Of a stretch of DNA of 54,258 bases, positions 9,497 through 18,544 are shown piece by piece. The stretch is taken from the NCBI GenBank assembly GCA_007124095.1, contig SLFU01000155.1, positions 1 to 54,258 on the forward strand. Reading direction: 5' to 3'. Made by a program: the position numbers and the translations under genes. Origin of the DNA: Gemmatimonadota bacterium. GTDB lineage: Bacteria; Gemmatimonadota; Gemmatimonadetes; Longimicrobiales; Gaopeijiaceae. Numbering within the stretch: position 1 is the stretch's first letter; each line of letters starts with the position of its first letter. Under the pieces are notes generated by a model. It was not told where the DNA came from, did not search any database, and saw only the letters and a program-made list of their open reading frames with translations.

Positions 9497-10197
9497 GGAC
9501 GCCGATCCCCGGGACGCTGCGGGGGGGTGGGATGGATCAGGCCGCTCGTTTGATTCTGAAGGGTGGAATTCCCGAAGGGTCCCGAAAGGGCCTCGATCTC
9601 GTCCTCCCCGGCCCTCGGCGACCCGGCCTGCTCGGGGTCTTCGAATCGGTGCTCCCCATGTCGGGCGAGGGATTCGCCCCTCACCTTTTCCTGGATCATC
9701 ATCAGGCCATAGATGAGGGCTTCAGGTCGAGGAGGGCACCCGGGTACGTAGACGTCTACGGGGATGATCGTGTCGATTCCCTGCACCATGGAGTAGACGT
9801 CGAAGACGCCCCCGGAGGAGGCGCAGGCGCCCATCGAGACGCACCACTTGGGCTGCGGCATCTGGTCCCAGATCCGGCGGAGGACCGGCGCCAGCTTGAA
9901 CGGAACCCGCCCGGCACAGATGAAGACGTCCGCCTGCCTCGGCGTGAAGGACATCCGCTCCATCCCGAAGCGGGCCAAGTCCTGATTCGAGGCGGCAGAA
10001 GCCATCATCTCGATGGCACAGCACGCCGTCCCGAACGGCATGGGCCAGAGGGAGTTGCGGCGTGCCCAGTTGACCAGGAAGTCCACCTTGGTGGTGAGGA
10101 AGGTGGGCGTCCCGGATCCGAACATGCCGCCCGGGAGTCCCCCTTCAGCCGGCGGTCTCCCTTCAGAAGGGGTCTGTGTCTCACTCATCCCAATCAA
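9493..10197 (-). CDS. nuoB: NADH-quinone oxidoreductase subunit B, cluster N2
   Basis: This subunit holds N2, the terminal cluster next to quinone. The four ligands are visible: tandem C59-C60 ([11 protein letters not shown]), C125 ([12 protein letters not shown]) and C154 ([12 protein letters not shown]). The protein has 234 residues; about 60 residues after the core form a polar C-terminal tail absent from shorter NuoB proteins. Two start codons are possible, at 10197 (MIGMSE) and 10188 (MSETQT). Both overlap the nuoA stop and neither changes the core. Confidence 0.97.
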   Translation of the reverse strand: MIGMSETQTPSEGRPPAEGGLPGGMFGSGTPTFLTTKVDFLVNWARRNSLWPMPFGTACCAIEMMASAASNQDLARFGMERMSFTPRQADVFICAGRVPFKLAPVLRRIWDQMPQPKWCVSMGACASSGGVFDVYSMVQGIDTIIPVDVYVPGCPPRPEALIYGLMMIQEKVRGESLARHGEHRFEDPEQAGSPRAGEDEIEALSGPFGNSTLQNQTSGLIHPTPPQRPGDRRP

Positions 10198-10540
10198 GCC
10201 CTCCTTTTCGCCACTCGTAAATCAACCCGACGACCAGGATCGCCGTGAAGATCGAGACCGCGATGAAGCCCTCCCATCCCAAGTACCGCATCTCCACCGC
10301 CCACGGGATCAGAAAGATCGTCTCCAGATCGAAGATGATGAAGCTGATCGCCACCATGTAGAACTTGACCGAAAACCGAGCCCGCGTGTCCCCGAGCGGG
10401 ATCATCCCCGACTCGTACGGCATGTCCTTCTGACCCGTCGGACGCCTCGGGTTCAGGATATGTGCGGCAGCCAACATCCCCACTGCGTTCAGAATGGAGA
10501 CGCCGAACAAGATGAGTACCGGCAGATAGCTGGACGACAT
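10181..10540 (-). CDS. nuoA: NADH-quinone oxidoreductase subunit A
   Basis: This small three-helix membrane subunit of complex I is the first gene of the operon. The protein has 119 residues. It shows the conserved [20 protein letters not shown] loop and then [19 protein letters not shown], the acidic helix typical of NuoA. No convincing Shine-Dalgarno sequence precedes the ATG at 10540; the leader just upstream is very GC-rich (GCGGCCGC). The operon promoter and a candidate operator lie 20-80 bases upstream. Confidence 0.96.
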   Translation of the reverse strand: MSSSYLPVLILFGVSILNAVGMLAAAHILNPRRPTGQKDMPYESGMIPLGDTRARFSVKFYMVAISFIIFDLETIFLIPWAVEMRYLGWEGFIAVSIFTAILVVGLIYEWRKGGLDWDE

Positions 10541-10559
10541 GCGGCCGCGGCGGAGAAGT

Positions 10560-10577
10560 TTGTGAAAACATTCACGT
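10560..10577 (-). promoter_or_regulatory. Candidate Rex-type (or CRP-family) operator in the nuo leader
   Basis: The plus-strand sequence is TTGTGAA-AACA-TTCACGT. Compared with the Rex consensus TTGTGAA-n4-TTCACAA it matches 12 of the 14 defined positions. It also resembles the CRP pattern TGTGA-n6-TCACA with one mismatch. It sits about 6-23 bases after the predicted nuo transcription start, where a bound repressor would block RNA polymerase. Rex, the NADH/NAD+ sensor, is known to control nuo operons in some actinobacteria. No regulator gene is in the window, so the assignment is inference. Confidence 0.5.
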
Positions 10578-10589
10578 TCCAGAACTGGA

Positions 10590-10619
10590 AAGGTACCCGA
10601 CAGACGGAAGGGGTGTCAA
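10590..10619 (-). promoter_or_regulatory. Predicted sigma-70-type promoter of the nuo operon
   Basis: On the minus strand a perfect -35 box TTGACA (10619-10614) is followed after 18 bases by TACCTT (10595-10590). The predicted start is near 10583, giving a leader of about 43 bases to the nuoA ATG. The same -10 hexamer recurs before icd and before the tct operon, which supports the call. Confidence 0.55.
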
Positions 10620-10792
10620 CCCGCGGGGAAGGCTGGATTTCCGAGAGATTTCGAGGGATCCCGGGGAAGTCCGAAACCGCCTCCGGCCGTCCGTGACCGC
10701 TCCCCCTTTCCCCGTCCGGCGACGCTCCCCTATACTCCCGGGCGGCTAGACATCGACCCCGCCCCCAAGAGCTTCCCTCACGACGATTCCAA

Positions 10793-11347
10793 ATGACCAT
10801 CCGAAACGACCGCTGGATCCGGACGATGTCCCAGGAGCACGGGATGATCGACCCCTTCGAGCCGCGACAGGTCCGGGAGGACACGATCTCATACGGCCTC
10901 TCCTCGTACGGCTACGACATCCGGGTCGCGCCAGAGTTCAAAGTCTTCACCAACGTCTTCAACGTGGTGGTGGACCCAAAGGAGTTCGACGATCGATCCT
11001 TCGTGGACGTCGACGCGAATGAGTGCATCATCCCCCCGAACTCCTTCGCTCTCGCCCGCACGGTCGAGTTTTTCCGAATCCCGAGGGACACCCTCGTGCT
11101 CTGTGTGGGAAAGAGCACGTACGCGCGGTGCGGGATCATCGTGAACGTGACCCCGCTCGAGCCGAGTTGGCAGGGGTACCTGACGTTGGAGATCTCCAAC
11201 ACGACACCCCTCCCCGCGAAGATCTACGCGAACGAAGGGATCGCCCAGCTTCTCTTCTTCCAGGGAGCCGAGGAGCCGGAGGTGGCGTACGCCGACCGGA
11301 AGGGGAAGTACCAGGATCAGCACGGCGTGACGCTCCCGAAGCTGTAG
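10793..11347 (+). CDS. dcd: dCTP deaminase
   Basis: This enzyme deaminates dCTP to dUTP, supplying dUMP for thymidylate synthesis. The protein has 184 residues, normal for the trimeric dUTPase-fold family. The active-site block [20 protein letters not shown] and the following [19 protein letters not shown], with its catalytic-type Glu, are typical of bacterial Dcd. The N-terminal [19 protein letters not shown] is the usual start of this subgroup. A plausible -10 element, TATACT, lies at 10731-10736 with only a poor -35. The gene stands alone, divergent from nuo and convergent with the sdh operon. The one-step dCTP-to-dUMP activity of some relatives cannot be excluded. Confidence 0.95.
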   Translation: MTIRNDRWIRTMSQEHGMIDPFEPRQVREDTISYGLSSYGYDIRVAPEFKVFTNVFNVVVDPKEFDDRSFVDVDANECIIPPNSFALARTVEFFRIPRDTLVLCVGKSTYARCGIIVNVTPLEPSWQGYLTLEISNTTPLPAKIYANEGIAQLLFFQGAEEPEVAYADRKGKYQDQHGVTLPKL

Positions 11348-11366
11348 ATGGGCTCGGGTCTGCCAG

Positions 11367-11388
11367 CCCGGCCACGCTCCGGGCCGGG
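11367..11388. terminator. Hairpin between convergent dcd and sdhB
   Basis: CCCGGCC (11367-11373) and GGCCGGG (11382-11388) form a perfect 7-bp GC stem around an 8-base loop. It fills most of the 42-base gap between the dcd and sdhB stop codons, so it could end transcription from both sides. No clear T-run follows on either strand. Confidence 0.45.
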
Positions 11389-11389
11389 A

Positions 11390-12151
11390 TCAAGTCGAGT
11401 CGAACGCCACCCCGGCCAGTCGCGCCCTCAGGACGTCCCGGTTCAGCCTGGAGATGTAGTCCACGCTGATCCCCTTCGGGCACGCCTCCTGGCAAGCTCC
11501 GTGGTTGGTGCAATTTCCGAAGCCCTCTTCGTCGTGCTGGTGGACCATCTGGATGGCCCGCTCGTAGCGCTCCGGCTGCCCTTGCGGCAAATAGGAGAGG
11601 TGCCCGGCCTTCGCAGCCGTGAAAAGCATGGCGGAGGCGTTCGGGCAGGCGGCAACACAGGCACCACACCCGATGCAAGCCGCTGCGTCGAAGGCCTTGT
11701 CGGCATCGGGCTTTGGCACCGGCACGGCGTTCGCGTCGGGAGCGCTCCCGGTCCGCACTGAAATGTATCCGCCCGACTCGATGATTCGATCGAAGGCGTT
11801 GCGGTCCACGACCAGGTCCCTCATGACCGGGAAGGCGTCCGCCCGCCACGGCTCGATCCAGAGCTCATCTCCGTCGGAGAAGGATCTCATATGGAGCTGA
11901 CAAACAGTCACGAGGTCCTCTGGCCCGTGGGCCATGCCATTCACCATCATCCCGCACGAGCCGCAGATCCCCTCCCGGCAGTCGTGCTCGAAGGCGATCG
12001 GATCGCCCCCGTCCCGGGTGAGTTCTTCGTTCACGAGGTCGAGCATGTCCAGGAAGGACATGCTCGGCGCCACATTCTTCGCTTGGTAGGTCTCAAAGTC
12101 TCCCTTGGACCCCGGTGTCCCCTGTCTCCATACGTGCAGCGTGAAGTCCAT
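11390..12151 (-). CDS. sdhB: Succinate dehydrogenase iron-sulfur subunit (type B)
   Basis: This subunit passes electrons from the flavoprotein to the membrane anchor through three clusters. The protein has 253 residues. The plant-type 2Fe-2S ligands are C58, C63, C66 and C84 (CREGICGSC, then C in VTVCQLH). The C-terminal ferredoxin-like part has [14 protein letters not shown] and [16 protein letters not shown]. The sequence resembles the Bacteroidetes/Bacillus type of enzyme rather than the E. coli type. The start shares one base with the sdhA stop (TAATG on the minus strand), so translation is coupled. Confidence 0.96.
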   Translation of the reverse strand: MDFTLHVWRQGTPGSKGDFETYQAKNVAPSMSFLDMLDLVNEELTRDGGDPIAFEHDCREGICGSCGMMVNGMAHGPEDLVTVCQLHMRSFSDGDELWIEPWRADAFPVMRDLVVDRNAFDRIIESGGYISVRTGSAPDANAVPVPKPDADKAFDAAACIGCGACVAACPNASAMLFTAAKAGHLSYLPQGQPERYERAIQMVHQHDEEGFGNCTNHGACQEACPKGISVDYISRLNRDVLRARLAGVAFDST

Positions 12152-14073
12152 TACTTATAGCTCCTCTGCGAAGGAGGCACGTGCTCGAAGATGAGCTCTT
12201 CGCGGTGGCGGGCCGGCTTGTGCCCGACGCCCGAGAACTCCCATACCGCCCCGTGCGAGAAGCGCTCATCGTCCCGGAGAGCCTCACCTTCCGGGGTGGT
12301 GTGCTCCTCCCGGTAGTGAGCGCCGCAGGATTCGTCACGTTCCAGCGCATCCCAGCACAGAAGTTCCGCGAACTCCAGGAAATCGGCCACGCGACCGGCC
12401 TTCTCGAGGGATTGGTTCAGGTTGTCGCCACTGCCCGGTACCCGAACGTCCCTCCAGAAGCTCTCCCTCAGCTCGGGAAGCTTGGCGAGGGCCTCCTTGA
12501 GCCCTGCCTCGCTTCGGGACATTCCGCAGAGGTCCCAGAGAAGGCGTCCGAGTTCCTGGTGGAAGGAATCGACGGTGCGATTCCCATTCACCGCTAGAAG
12601 TCGCTCTTGCACCTCCTCCACCTCACGAACTCCGTCCCGGAACGCCGGGTGGTCGGCGTCCACTCCGCCGGGAGCAACCTCGGCAAGGTGATTTCCGACC
12701 GTGAGCGGAACGATGAAGTAGCCATCCGCGAGTCCCTGCATCAGAGCGCTCGCACCCAGCCGGTTTGCCCCGTGGTCGGAGAAGTTCGCCTCGCCGATCG
12801 CGAAGAGGCCCGGGACCGTCGTCATGAGGTTGTAATCGACCCAGAGCCCGCCCATCGTATAGTGCGGGGCCGGATAGATCCGCATCGGGACCGTATAGGG
12901 ATCCTCTCCGGTAATCTTTTCGTACATCGCAAAAAGATTGCTGTAGCGCTCGGAGATCGCCTTCTTTCCGAGCCGCTGGATGGCGTCCCGAAAGTCGAGG
13001 TACACTCCATTCCTCCCCGGTCCGACTCCATGGCCCGCATCCACCATCTCCTTGGCCCTGCGCGAGGCGATGTCCCGGGGCGTCAGGTTTCCAAAGGAGG
13101 GATAGAATCGCTCGAGGTAGTAATCGCGCTCTGCATCCGGGATCTCGTGAGGGGGCCTTGAGTCTCCGGCCCGCACCGGGACCCAGATCCTCCCGTCGTT
13201 GCGGAGCGACTCACTCATCAGGGTCAGCTTGGATTGGTACTCGCCGCTCTGCGGAATGCATGTGGGATGGATCTGCGTAAAGCAGGGGTTCGCGAACGCC
13301 GCCCCTCGCTTGTGCGCCCGCCAGCTCGCGGTAACGTTGCAGCCCATCGCGTTCGTGGAAAGGAAGAAGGCGTTCGAGTAGCCCCCTGTCGCCAGGACGA
13401 CCGCGTCCGCGACGTGGGCCTCGATCTTCCCGGTCCCCAGGTCGCGGGTGATGATGCCGCGCGCCGCCCCGTCGATCACCACGACATCGAGCATCTCCTT
13501 CCGGAGGTGTGGGATGACCGTGCCCGCGGCCACCTGACGTTCCATCGCCTGGTAGGCGCCCAGGAGAAGTTGCTGTCCCGTCTGTCCCCGAGCATAGAAG
13601 GTTCTCGAAACCTGGGCGCCCCCGAAGGAACGATTCCCCAGATACCCCCCGTACTCGCGAGCGAAGGGCACGCCCTGCGCCACGGCCTGGTCGATGATGT
13701 TGAGGGAGAGCTGGGCCAACCGGTAGACATTGGCCTCACGGGAACGGAAATCCCCTCCCTTCACGGTGTCGTGAAAGAGTCGGTAGATGGAGTCCCCGTC
13801 ACCCTGATAGTTCTTGGCAGCGTTGATCCCACCCTGGGCCGCGATGGAATGGGCTCGCCGGGCCGAGTCGTGGAAGGTGAAGGCGTGGACCCGATAGCCG
13901 AGCTCACCCATCGTCGCCGCAGCCGAAGCACCGGCGAGGCCGGTGCCCACGACGATGACCTGATGTTTCCGTTTGTTCGCGGGATTCACCAGCTTCATCT
14001 CGAATCGGTGAAGGTCCCACTTGTCCGCCAGCGGGCCGGACGGAATCTTGGCGTCGAGCTCCATTCCCCTCAC
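12151..14073 (-). CDS. sdhA: Succinate dehydrogenase/fumarate reductase flavoprotein subunit
   Basis: This subunit oxidises succinate to fumarate at a covalently bound FAD. The protein has 640 residues, matching the longer type B flavoproteins. The dinucleotide-binding [20 protein letters not shown] begins near residue 39. H75 in [16 protein letters not shown] is the expected FAD-linked histidine. Substrate-site motifs include [20 protein letters not shown] and [14 protein letters not shown], and [19 protein letters not shown] ends the FAD domain. It lies 22 bases after sdhC and overlaps sdhB by one base. The direction (dehydrogenase) is inferred from the aerobic context. Confidence 0.97.
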   Translation of the reverse strand: MRGMELDAKIPSGPLADKWDLHRFEMKLVNPANKRKHQVIVVGTGLAGASAAATMGELGYRVHAFTFHDSARRAHSIAAQGGINAAKNYQGDGDSIYRLFHDTVKGGDFRSREANVYRLAQLSLNIIDQAVAQGVPFAREYGGYLGNRSFGGAQVSRTFYARGQTGQQLLLGAYQAMERQVAAGTVIPHLRKEMLDVVVIDGAARGIITRDLGTGKIEAHVADAVVLATGGYSNAFFLSTNAMGCNVTASWRAHKRGAAFANPCFTQIHPTCIPQSGEYQSKLTLMSESLRNDGRIWVPVRAGDSRPPHEIPDAERDYYLERFYPSFGNLTPRDIASRRAKEMVDAGHGVGPGRNGVYLDFRDAIQRLGKKAISERYSNLFAMYEKITGEDPYTVPMRIYPAPHYTMGGLWVDYNLMTTVPGLFAIGEANFSDHGANRLGASALMQGLADGYFIVPLTVGNHLAEVAPGGVDADHPAFRDGVREVEEVQERLLAVNGNRTVDSFHQELGRLLWDLCGMSRSEAGLKEALAKLPELRESFWRDVRVPGSGDNLNQSLEKAGRVADFLEFAELLCWDALERDESCGAHYREEHTTPEGEALRDDERFSHGAVWEFSGVGHKPARHREELIFEHVPPSQRSYK

Positions 14074-14095
14074 ACCTCCACAGTCAGCGAATTTC

Positions 14096-14779
14096 TCACC
14101 CCAGCGTCAGGATTCCCAGCACGACCGCCAAAGGGACCACGGCGTAGCCCAGGAACATCCCGATCGCGATCGCGGCGGCGGCAGGCCTCCGGATCCGATT
14201 CACCCGCACGTTCTCGTTCCCGAGCGTCGAGAAGACGCTCCAGAGTCCATGATAAAGGTGGATGCTGAGCGCACCCACCGCCACGAGGTAGAAGGCCGTG
14301 ACTGGAGCGGACTGAAACCCGATGACCAGATTGTCGTAGACGGAGCCGTACTCGAAATCCGGATGCACCGTCCCGGTGGTCATGTGGAGGAGGTGGTAGA
14401 CAATAAAGGCCAACACGATGACGCCTCCCCACCGCATCGTCCGGGACGCGTAGCTGAAGACCTGGGATCGGCTCTTTAGATAGCGGTGGGTACGGGCGCT
14501 CCGACTCTGCCTCCAGAGCTGGAAGGCGGACAGGGCATGGACCCCCACCGCCGCGAGGAGCGCGATGCGCACGAGCCAGAGGACCCCGTACTCCGGGACG
14601 ATCGGGGTTCCCACCACCCGAAGGAACTCGGCATAGGAGTTCATCGCTTCCCGCCCCTCAAAGGCTTTCAAGTTCCCCAACATGTGCATGAGGACGAAGC
14701 CGAAGAGGATGATCCCCGAGAGGGCCATCGCGATTTTCTTCCCGACCGACGAGCTGTAGAGGGTCGTCACTCGGCGCAT
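14096..14779 (-). CDS. sdhC: Succinate dehydrogenase cytochrome b556 subunit (single anchor)
   Basis: This membrane anchor binds heme and quinone. From the ATG at 14779 the protein has 227 residues with five predicted hydrophobic segments, as in the B. subtilis-type single-anchor enzyme, so no sdhD is expected and none is seen. It begins [20 protein letters not shown], typical of the family. Conserved histidines suited to heme ligation occur in [32 protein letters not shown] and [10 protein letters not shown]. The open frame extends upstream into mdh, but that part is its shadow. The start is 43 bases after the mdh stop. Confidence 0.93.
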   Translation of the reverse strand: MRRVTTLYSSSVGKKIAMALSGIILFGFVLMHMLGNLKAFEGREAMNSYAEFLRVVGTPIVPEYGVLWLVRIALLAAVGVHALSAFQLWRQSRSARTHRYLKSRSQVFSYASRTMRWGGVIVLAFIVYHLLHMTTGTVHPDFEYGSVYDNLVIGFQSAPVTAFYLVAVGALSIHLYHGLWSVFSTLGNENVRVNRIRRPAAAAIAIGMFLGYAVVPLAVVLGILTLG

Positions 14780-14822
14780 GAATAGAATCCCTTCGAGGAC
14801 GGGCTCAGGGCGAACCGGGAGA

Positions 14823-15746
14823 TCACTGCAGAGCCGCGATCGTCGAGCGCACGGCCTCCGCGCTCTTCTCGAGCTCGGAGCGCTCGTGGTCTGTGAGCTC
14901 GACCTCCAGGATCTCCTGGAGCCCACCCTCGCCCAGCTTGCAGGGCACACCCAGGAAGATCCCCTCCTGCCCGTACTCCCCCTCGAGGTAGGCCGCGCAG
15001 GGGAGGATTCTCTTCTTGTCCTTCGCGATAGCCTCTGCCATCTGGACGGCCGCCGAAGAGGGAGCGTAGTAGGCACTCCCCGTCTTCAGGTGAGCGACGA
15101 TCTCGGCGCCCCCTTTTCGGGTCCGCTCAATGAGCGCCTCGATTCGTTCCTTCGGGAGGAGCTGCGTCAGAGGGATCCCACTGACGGTCGTATAGCTTAC
15201 GAGTGGCACCATCGTGTCGCCGTGCCCGCCGAGCACCAGTGCCTGGATGTCTTCGACACTCACATCGAGCTCGAGCGCGATGAAGGATCGGTATCGCGCC
15301 GTATCGAGGACCCCGGCCATGCCGATGACACGCTCACGGGGGAATCCGGAAGCCTTCATCGCCACGTAGGACATGGTGTCGAGTGGGTTCGAAACCATGA
15401 CGATGATCGACTCGGGGGCCACATTCGCGATCTCCTTGGAGACCGACTCGACGATATTGGCGTTGGTCCTGAGCAGGTCGTCCCGGCTCATCCCCGGCTT
15501 ACGGGCGATCCCCGCCGTCACGATGAAGAGGTCGGAATCCTCGGCGAGATCGTAGTCGGTGGAACCCGAGACTCGAGCGTCGAACCCCTCCACCGGAGCA
15601 CTCTCCCACTGATCCAAGGCTTTTCCCTGGGCGATTCCGTCAGCCACGTCGACCATGACCACCTCTCTCGCCAGCTCCATCTCAGCCAATCGCTGTGCAC
15701 AGGTCGCTCCGACGTGCCCGGCGCCCACCACGGTAATCTTCCGCAT
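14823..15746 (-). CDS. mdh: Malate dehydrogenase (LDH-like type)
   Basis: This NAD-dependent enzyme converts malate to oxaloacetate in the TCA cycle. The protein has 307 residues. It starts with the Rossmann motif [18 protein letters not shown]. Malate-type substrate Arg residues are in [19 protein letters not shown], and the catalytic His is in [12 protein letters not shown]. The first Arg of that region marks malate rather than lactate specificity in this family. It is the first gene of an mdh-sdhC-sdhA-sdhB operon with its own promoter about 60 bases upstream. Confidence 0.96.
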   Translation of the reverse strand: MRKITVVGAGHVGATCAQRLAEMELAREVVMVDVADGIAQGKALDQWESAPVEGFDARVSGSTDYDLAEDSDLFIVTAGIARKPGMSRDDLLRTNANIVESVSKEIANVAPESIIVMVSNPLDTMSYVAMKASGFPRERVIGMAGVLDTARYRSFIALELDVSVEDIQALVLGGHGDTMVPLVSYTTVSGIPLTQLLPKERIEALIERTRKGGAEIVAHLKTGSAYYAPSSAAVQMAEAIAKDKKRILPCAAYLEGEYGQEGIFLGVPCKLGEGGLQEILEVELTDHERSELEKSAEAVRSTIAALQ

Positions 15747-15802
15747 TCCGTCCTCTCGAAAAAGGGATTCAGGGATTCTGAGGAGGGGAAAAAGTTCGCC
15801 GC

Positions 15803-15831
15803 AAGCTATCCGAGGGGGTCGCGGGTGTCAA
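15803..15831 (-). promoter_or_regulatory. Predicted promoter of the mdh-sdhCAB operon
   Basis: On the minus strand TTGACA (15831-15826) is followed after 17 bases by TAGCTT (15808-15803). The predicted start is near 15796, about 50 bases upstream of the mdh ATG. The rest of the 262-base gap up to 16008 shows no gene-like sequence. Confidence 0.5.
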
Positions 15832-16008
15832 CGTCCGCAACGACTCTGCAAGTAGGTGGGGACAAGGGAAGTCCCGGCCTCAGCGGCATGCTCGCTCCCG
15901 AGGGCCGAGGCGGAGGCTCCCACATCGCCTCGGTCCGTCACCACCGAGGACAAGGGGAGGATCGTCCAGCGTTGGACGGCAGGTGGAGGGGAAGGAAGGA
16001 GGGGCAGG

Positions 16009-16311
16009 CTAACCTTCTCGCTCCGCTCCCTTTCGAGCCACATTGTTCCGAAGCTGCCTGGACGGCTTGAACACTGGTACGTGTCGGGCCGGAACCCGGA
16101 CCGACTCTCCCGTTCGAGGGTTGCGCGCCATCCTGGACTTCCGCTTCCGAACCTTGAAGGTGCCGAAGCCGCGAATCTCGATGTTCTCTCCGTGGGCGAG
16201 CGCCTTCTTCACGGCGTTCAAGAATCCGTCCACAACGAGGGCGCAGTCCTTCTTGGTCACCCCCGGGCCAATCGCCTCGGCCACCTCTTCCACCAAATCC
16301 GCTTTCGTCAT
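16009..16311 (-). CDS. HU/IHF-family DNA-binding protein
   Basis: This is a small nucleoid-associated protein that bends DNA. From the ATG at 16311 it has 100 residues, the usual HU/IHF size. It starts MTKADLVEEVAEAIGPGVTK and has the core IEIRGFGTFKVRKRKSRMAR. The beta-arm RNPRTGESVRVPARHVPVFK is the hallmark that inserts into the minor groove; the central P of the RNP-type turn is present. The longer open frame to 16404 is unlike HU. HU versus IHF subunit cannot be decided. It has a promoter overlapping the end of carA. Confidence 0.93.
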   Translation of the reverse strand: MTKADLVEEVAEAIGPGVTKKDCALVVDGFLNAVKKALAHGENIEIRGFGTFKVRKRKSRMARNPRTGESVRVPARHVPVFKPSRQLRNNVARKGAEREG

Positions 16312-16435
16312 CCGTTCCTCCTCACCAGGTTGGCTCCGGCAAGCCGGATCTGCGCGTGGGCCAAAGTCAAAAGGCTCAATGAGATCCGGAGTCACTCCTC
16401 CCAATCGAGCACGCCTCGGGGGACGGCGCGGCGCT

Positions 16436-16465
16436 AGGGTAACCTGCTCCCCTCCCGAGCGTCAA
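16436..16465 (-). promoter_or_regulatory. Predicted promoter of the HU-family gene
   Basis: On the minus strand TTGACG (16465-16460) is followed after 18 bases by TACCCT (16441-16436). The -35 box overlaps the carA stop codon, so the gene can be transcribed apart from carA. The leader would be about 115 bases. Confidence 0.4.
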
Positions 16466-17625
16466 CCCTGCGCCGTGGCTGACCGTCCCCTCTCCTTCCG
16501 CTCCTCCATCATTCGGACGAAGCGCGCAAAGAGGTGGCGGGAGTCGTGGGGCCCTGGAGCCGACTCCGGGTGAAACTGCACCGAGAAGACCGGGCGAGAC
16601 ACATGCTCGAAGCCCTCCAGGGTCCCATCGTAGAGGTTCAGATGGGTGGTCCGAAGCTCCGGCGCCCCCGGAATCGATCCGTCCTCCGCGAACTCCACCG
16701 AGAACCCATGGTTCTGGGAGGTGATTTCGACCCGGTTGCGTTCCAGGGACCGGACGGGGTGGTTCACCCCGTGATGCCCGAATGGGAGCTTGTAGGTGCG
16801 AGCGCCAAAGGCCCGACCAATGAGTTGGTGACCCAAACAGATCCCAAAGACCGGGACCCCCGCCTCCGAGAGGCGGAGGATCACGTCCGTGGCCACGTCG
16901 ACGGCCGACGGGTCTCCCGGGCCGTTCGAAAGAAAGATCCCGTCCGGGTCCTGATCGACAATCCAATCGACCGGAGTCTCAGCCGGGACCACCGTGACCC
17001 GACAACCGGCCTCGGCGAGCAGCTTCGAAGAGTGGGCCTTCACCCCAAAGTCATAGGCCAGGACGCGAAATCGCTCTTCACCCTCCGCAGGGATCTCGTA
17101 GCGTGACTCGGTGGAGACCCCGCAGGCCAGGTCGAGCCCTTCCATCCGGGGGTGGGCGAGGATCCGGTCCATCAGCTCCTCCTCCCCAGTGGAGGCGGGG
17201 GCGAGTCCCCCTCGCATCGCTCCCCGATTTCGAATGTGTCGGGTCAGAGCCCGCGTATCCACGTCGGTGATGCCGACCACCCCGTGGTCCTTCAGGTACT
17301 CGTGGAGCGTGCTGCGGGAACGCCAGGAGGAGGCGCGGCGAGACGCCTCCCGCACGATGAAACCCGCTACGGAGGGATTCTCCGACTCGCGGTCTTCGTC
17401 GTTGACCCCGTAGTTCCCGATCAGGGGGTAGGTCATCGTGACAAGCTGGCCGGTGTAGGACGGGTCGGTCAGGATCTCCTGGTATCCCATCATTCCCGTG
17501 TTGAACACCACCTCGCCAAGTGCCTCTCCAGTGGCCCCCAGGGAATACCCGTCGAATCGGCGTCCGTCCTCGAGGAGGAGGTACGTGGCGCGGGTCTTAC
17601 CGGGTCCTGACGGGAGTTCGAACAT
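16462..17625 (-). CDS. carA: Carbamoyl-phosphate synthase small (glutaminase) subunit
   Basis: This subunit hydrolyses glutamine and channels ammonia to the large subunit, for pyrimidine and arginine synthesis. The protein has 387 residues, normal for CarA. The N-terminal domain starts YLLLEDGRRFDGYSLGATGE and includes GEVVFNTGMMGYQEILTDPS. The C-terminal class I amidotransferase domain has the nucleophile Cys in FGICLGHQLIGRAFG, the oxyanion loop LSNGPGDPS, and the His/Glu pair in FSVQFHPESAPGPHDS. No carB lies next to it in the window, so the large subunit is encoded elsewhere. Confidence 0.97.
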   Translation of the reverse strand: MFELPSGPGKTRATYLLLEDGRRFDGYSLGATGEALGEVVFNTGMMGYQEILTDPSYTGQLVTMTYPLIGNYGVNDEDRESENPSVAGFIVREASRRASSWRSRSTLHEYLKDHGVVGITDVDTRALTRHIRNRGAMRGGLAPASTGEEELMDRILAHPRMEGLDLACGVSTESRYEIPAEGEERFRVLAYDFGVKAHSSKLLAEAGCRVTVVPAETPVDWIVDQDPDGIFLSNGPGDPSAVDVATDVILRLSEAGVPVFGICLGHQLIGRAFGARTYKLPFGHHGVNHPVRSLERNRVEITSQNHGFSVEFAEDGSIPGAPELRTTHLNLYDGTLEGFEHVSRPVFSVQFHPESAPGPHDSRHLFARFVRMMEERKERGRSATAQG

Positions 17626-17739
17626 GGGGCTCTCGCCTTGGCCTGCTACAGGATCGGGATCCTCATCGGGTCGACCGAGGTGCTCGGCGCCTCCCCGGGC
17701 ACGGGAGGGAACGTCGACGAGGAGCGGGACTCGGTCCGG

Positions 17740-17767
17740 AATGTAGAGCCGACCTCCACCCCGTCAA
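17740..17767 (-). promoter_or_regulatory. Predicted promoter of carA
   Basis: On the minus strand TTGACG (17767-17762) is followed after 16 bases by TACATT (17745-17740). The predicted start near 17733 leaves a leader of about 108 bases before the carA ATG, long enough for leader control, although I see no clear attenuator. Confidence 0.45.
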
Positions 17768-17899
17768 GACGGAACCCACCCCGACTTCCGGTGGGCTCCT
17801 TCCTTACCTAGCTTTCTCCAGATTCGGAGAGCCTGCTCCTTTCAAGACGAATACTCGGTCTCCATCCTCATCCTCCCTGCCCCGTCCCCGTCATCCAGA

Positions 17900-18511
17900 A
17901 TGCCAGAAGCCCCCGGGAACCCGCCTTCCGAAGGACCCCGCGCCGACGTCGTCATTCACGCGGACGAGTCCTGCCTCGGAAACCAGTTCACGGGCCGCGC
18001 AAACCCAGGCGGAGCAGCCGGTCTTGTCGAGTTCTGGACCGGAGATCGGTGGATCCGACGGGATTACTGGGAGGCTGCGCCGGACACCACGAACAATCGC
18101 ATGGCGATCCAGAGCGCCATCGCGGGACTCAGCGGACTCACCCGCCCCTGTCGGGTCCGGTTCGTCTCTGATTCCCAGTATCTGGTAAAGGGGATGGAGG
18201 AGTGGCTTCCGGGTTGGAAGGCCCGAGGGTGGAAGCGCAAGCGGGGAGCGATCGAGAACCTCGAGCTCTGGCAGGCACTCGACCGGGAGGCGGAACGGCA
18301 CGAGATCCGTTGGGAATGGGTCCGGGGACACGACGGGCACCCAAAGAACGAATACGCCAATGACCTCGCCGTGCGAGCCGCCCGCGAACAGGACTCCTCG
18401 GGGGGATTTCGGGAATCCGGCTTCGAAGACTGGCTGGAGAAGCAGCGGGAGGAGAAGGATCGATACCTCGACTACTTCGAATTCACACCGCCCGGGGGCG
18501 TGTCCGACTAA
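17900..18511 (+). CDS. RNase HI-like protein with altered active site
   Basis: This protein is predicted to have the RNase H fold, which cleaves RNA in RNA/DNA hybrids. It has 203 residues, longer than E. coli RNase HI (155), with N- and C-terminal tails. Recognisable parts are HADESCLGN (D22), TTNNRMAIQSAIAGL, VSDSQYLVKGMEEW (D91), GWKARGWKRK, and WVRGHDGHPKNEYANDLA (H144, D155). The usual catalytic Glu of TNNRMEL is replaced by Ala (A69), while a Glu (E23) directly follows the first Asp. Three of the four metal-binding carboxylates therefore remain. It may be a divergent active RNase H subgroup or an altered enzyme. It is a single plus-strand gene between two minus-strand runs. Confidence 0.85.
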   Translation: MPEAPGNPPSEGPRADVVIHADESCLGNQFTGRANPGGAAGLVEFWTGDRWIRRDYWEAAPDTTNNRMAIQSAIAGLSGLTRPCRVRFVSDSQYLVKGMEEWLPGWKARGWKRKRGAIENLELWQALDREAERHEIRWEWVRGHDGHPKNEYANDLAVRAAREQDSSGGFRESGFEDWLEKQREEKDRYLDYFEFTPPGGVSD

Positions 18512-18544
18512 TCGAGCGAACCGGAAAGGCCGTGGAAGGGCGCA

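Noticed and set aside
15828-16043. 71-codon minus-strand open frame between HU and mdh
   Set aside because: It overlaps the 3' end of the HU gene and the mdh -35 box, and has no similarity I recognise.
16365-16370. TTGACT as a -35 box for the HU gene
   Set aside because: No acceptable -10 hexamer lies 16-18 bases downstream; the TTGACG-18-TACCCT pair further upstream is better.
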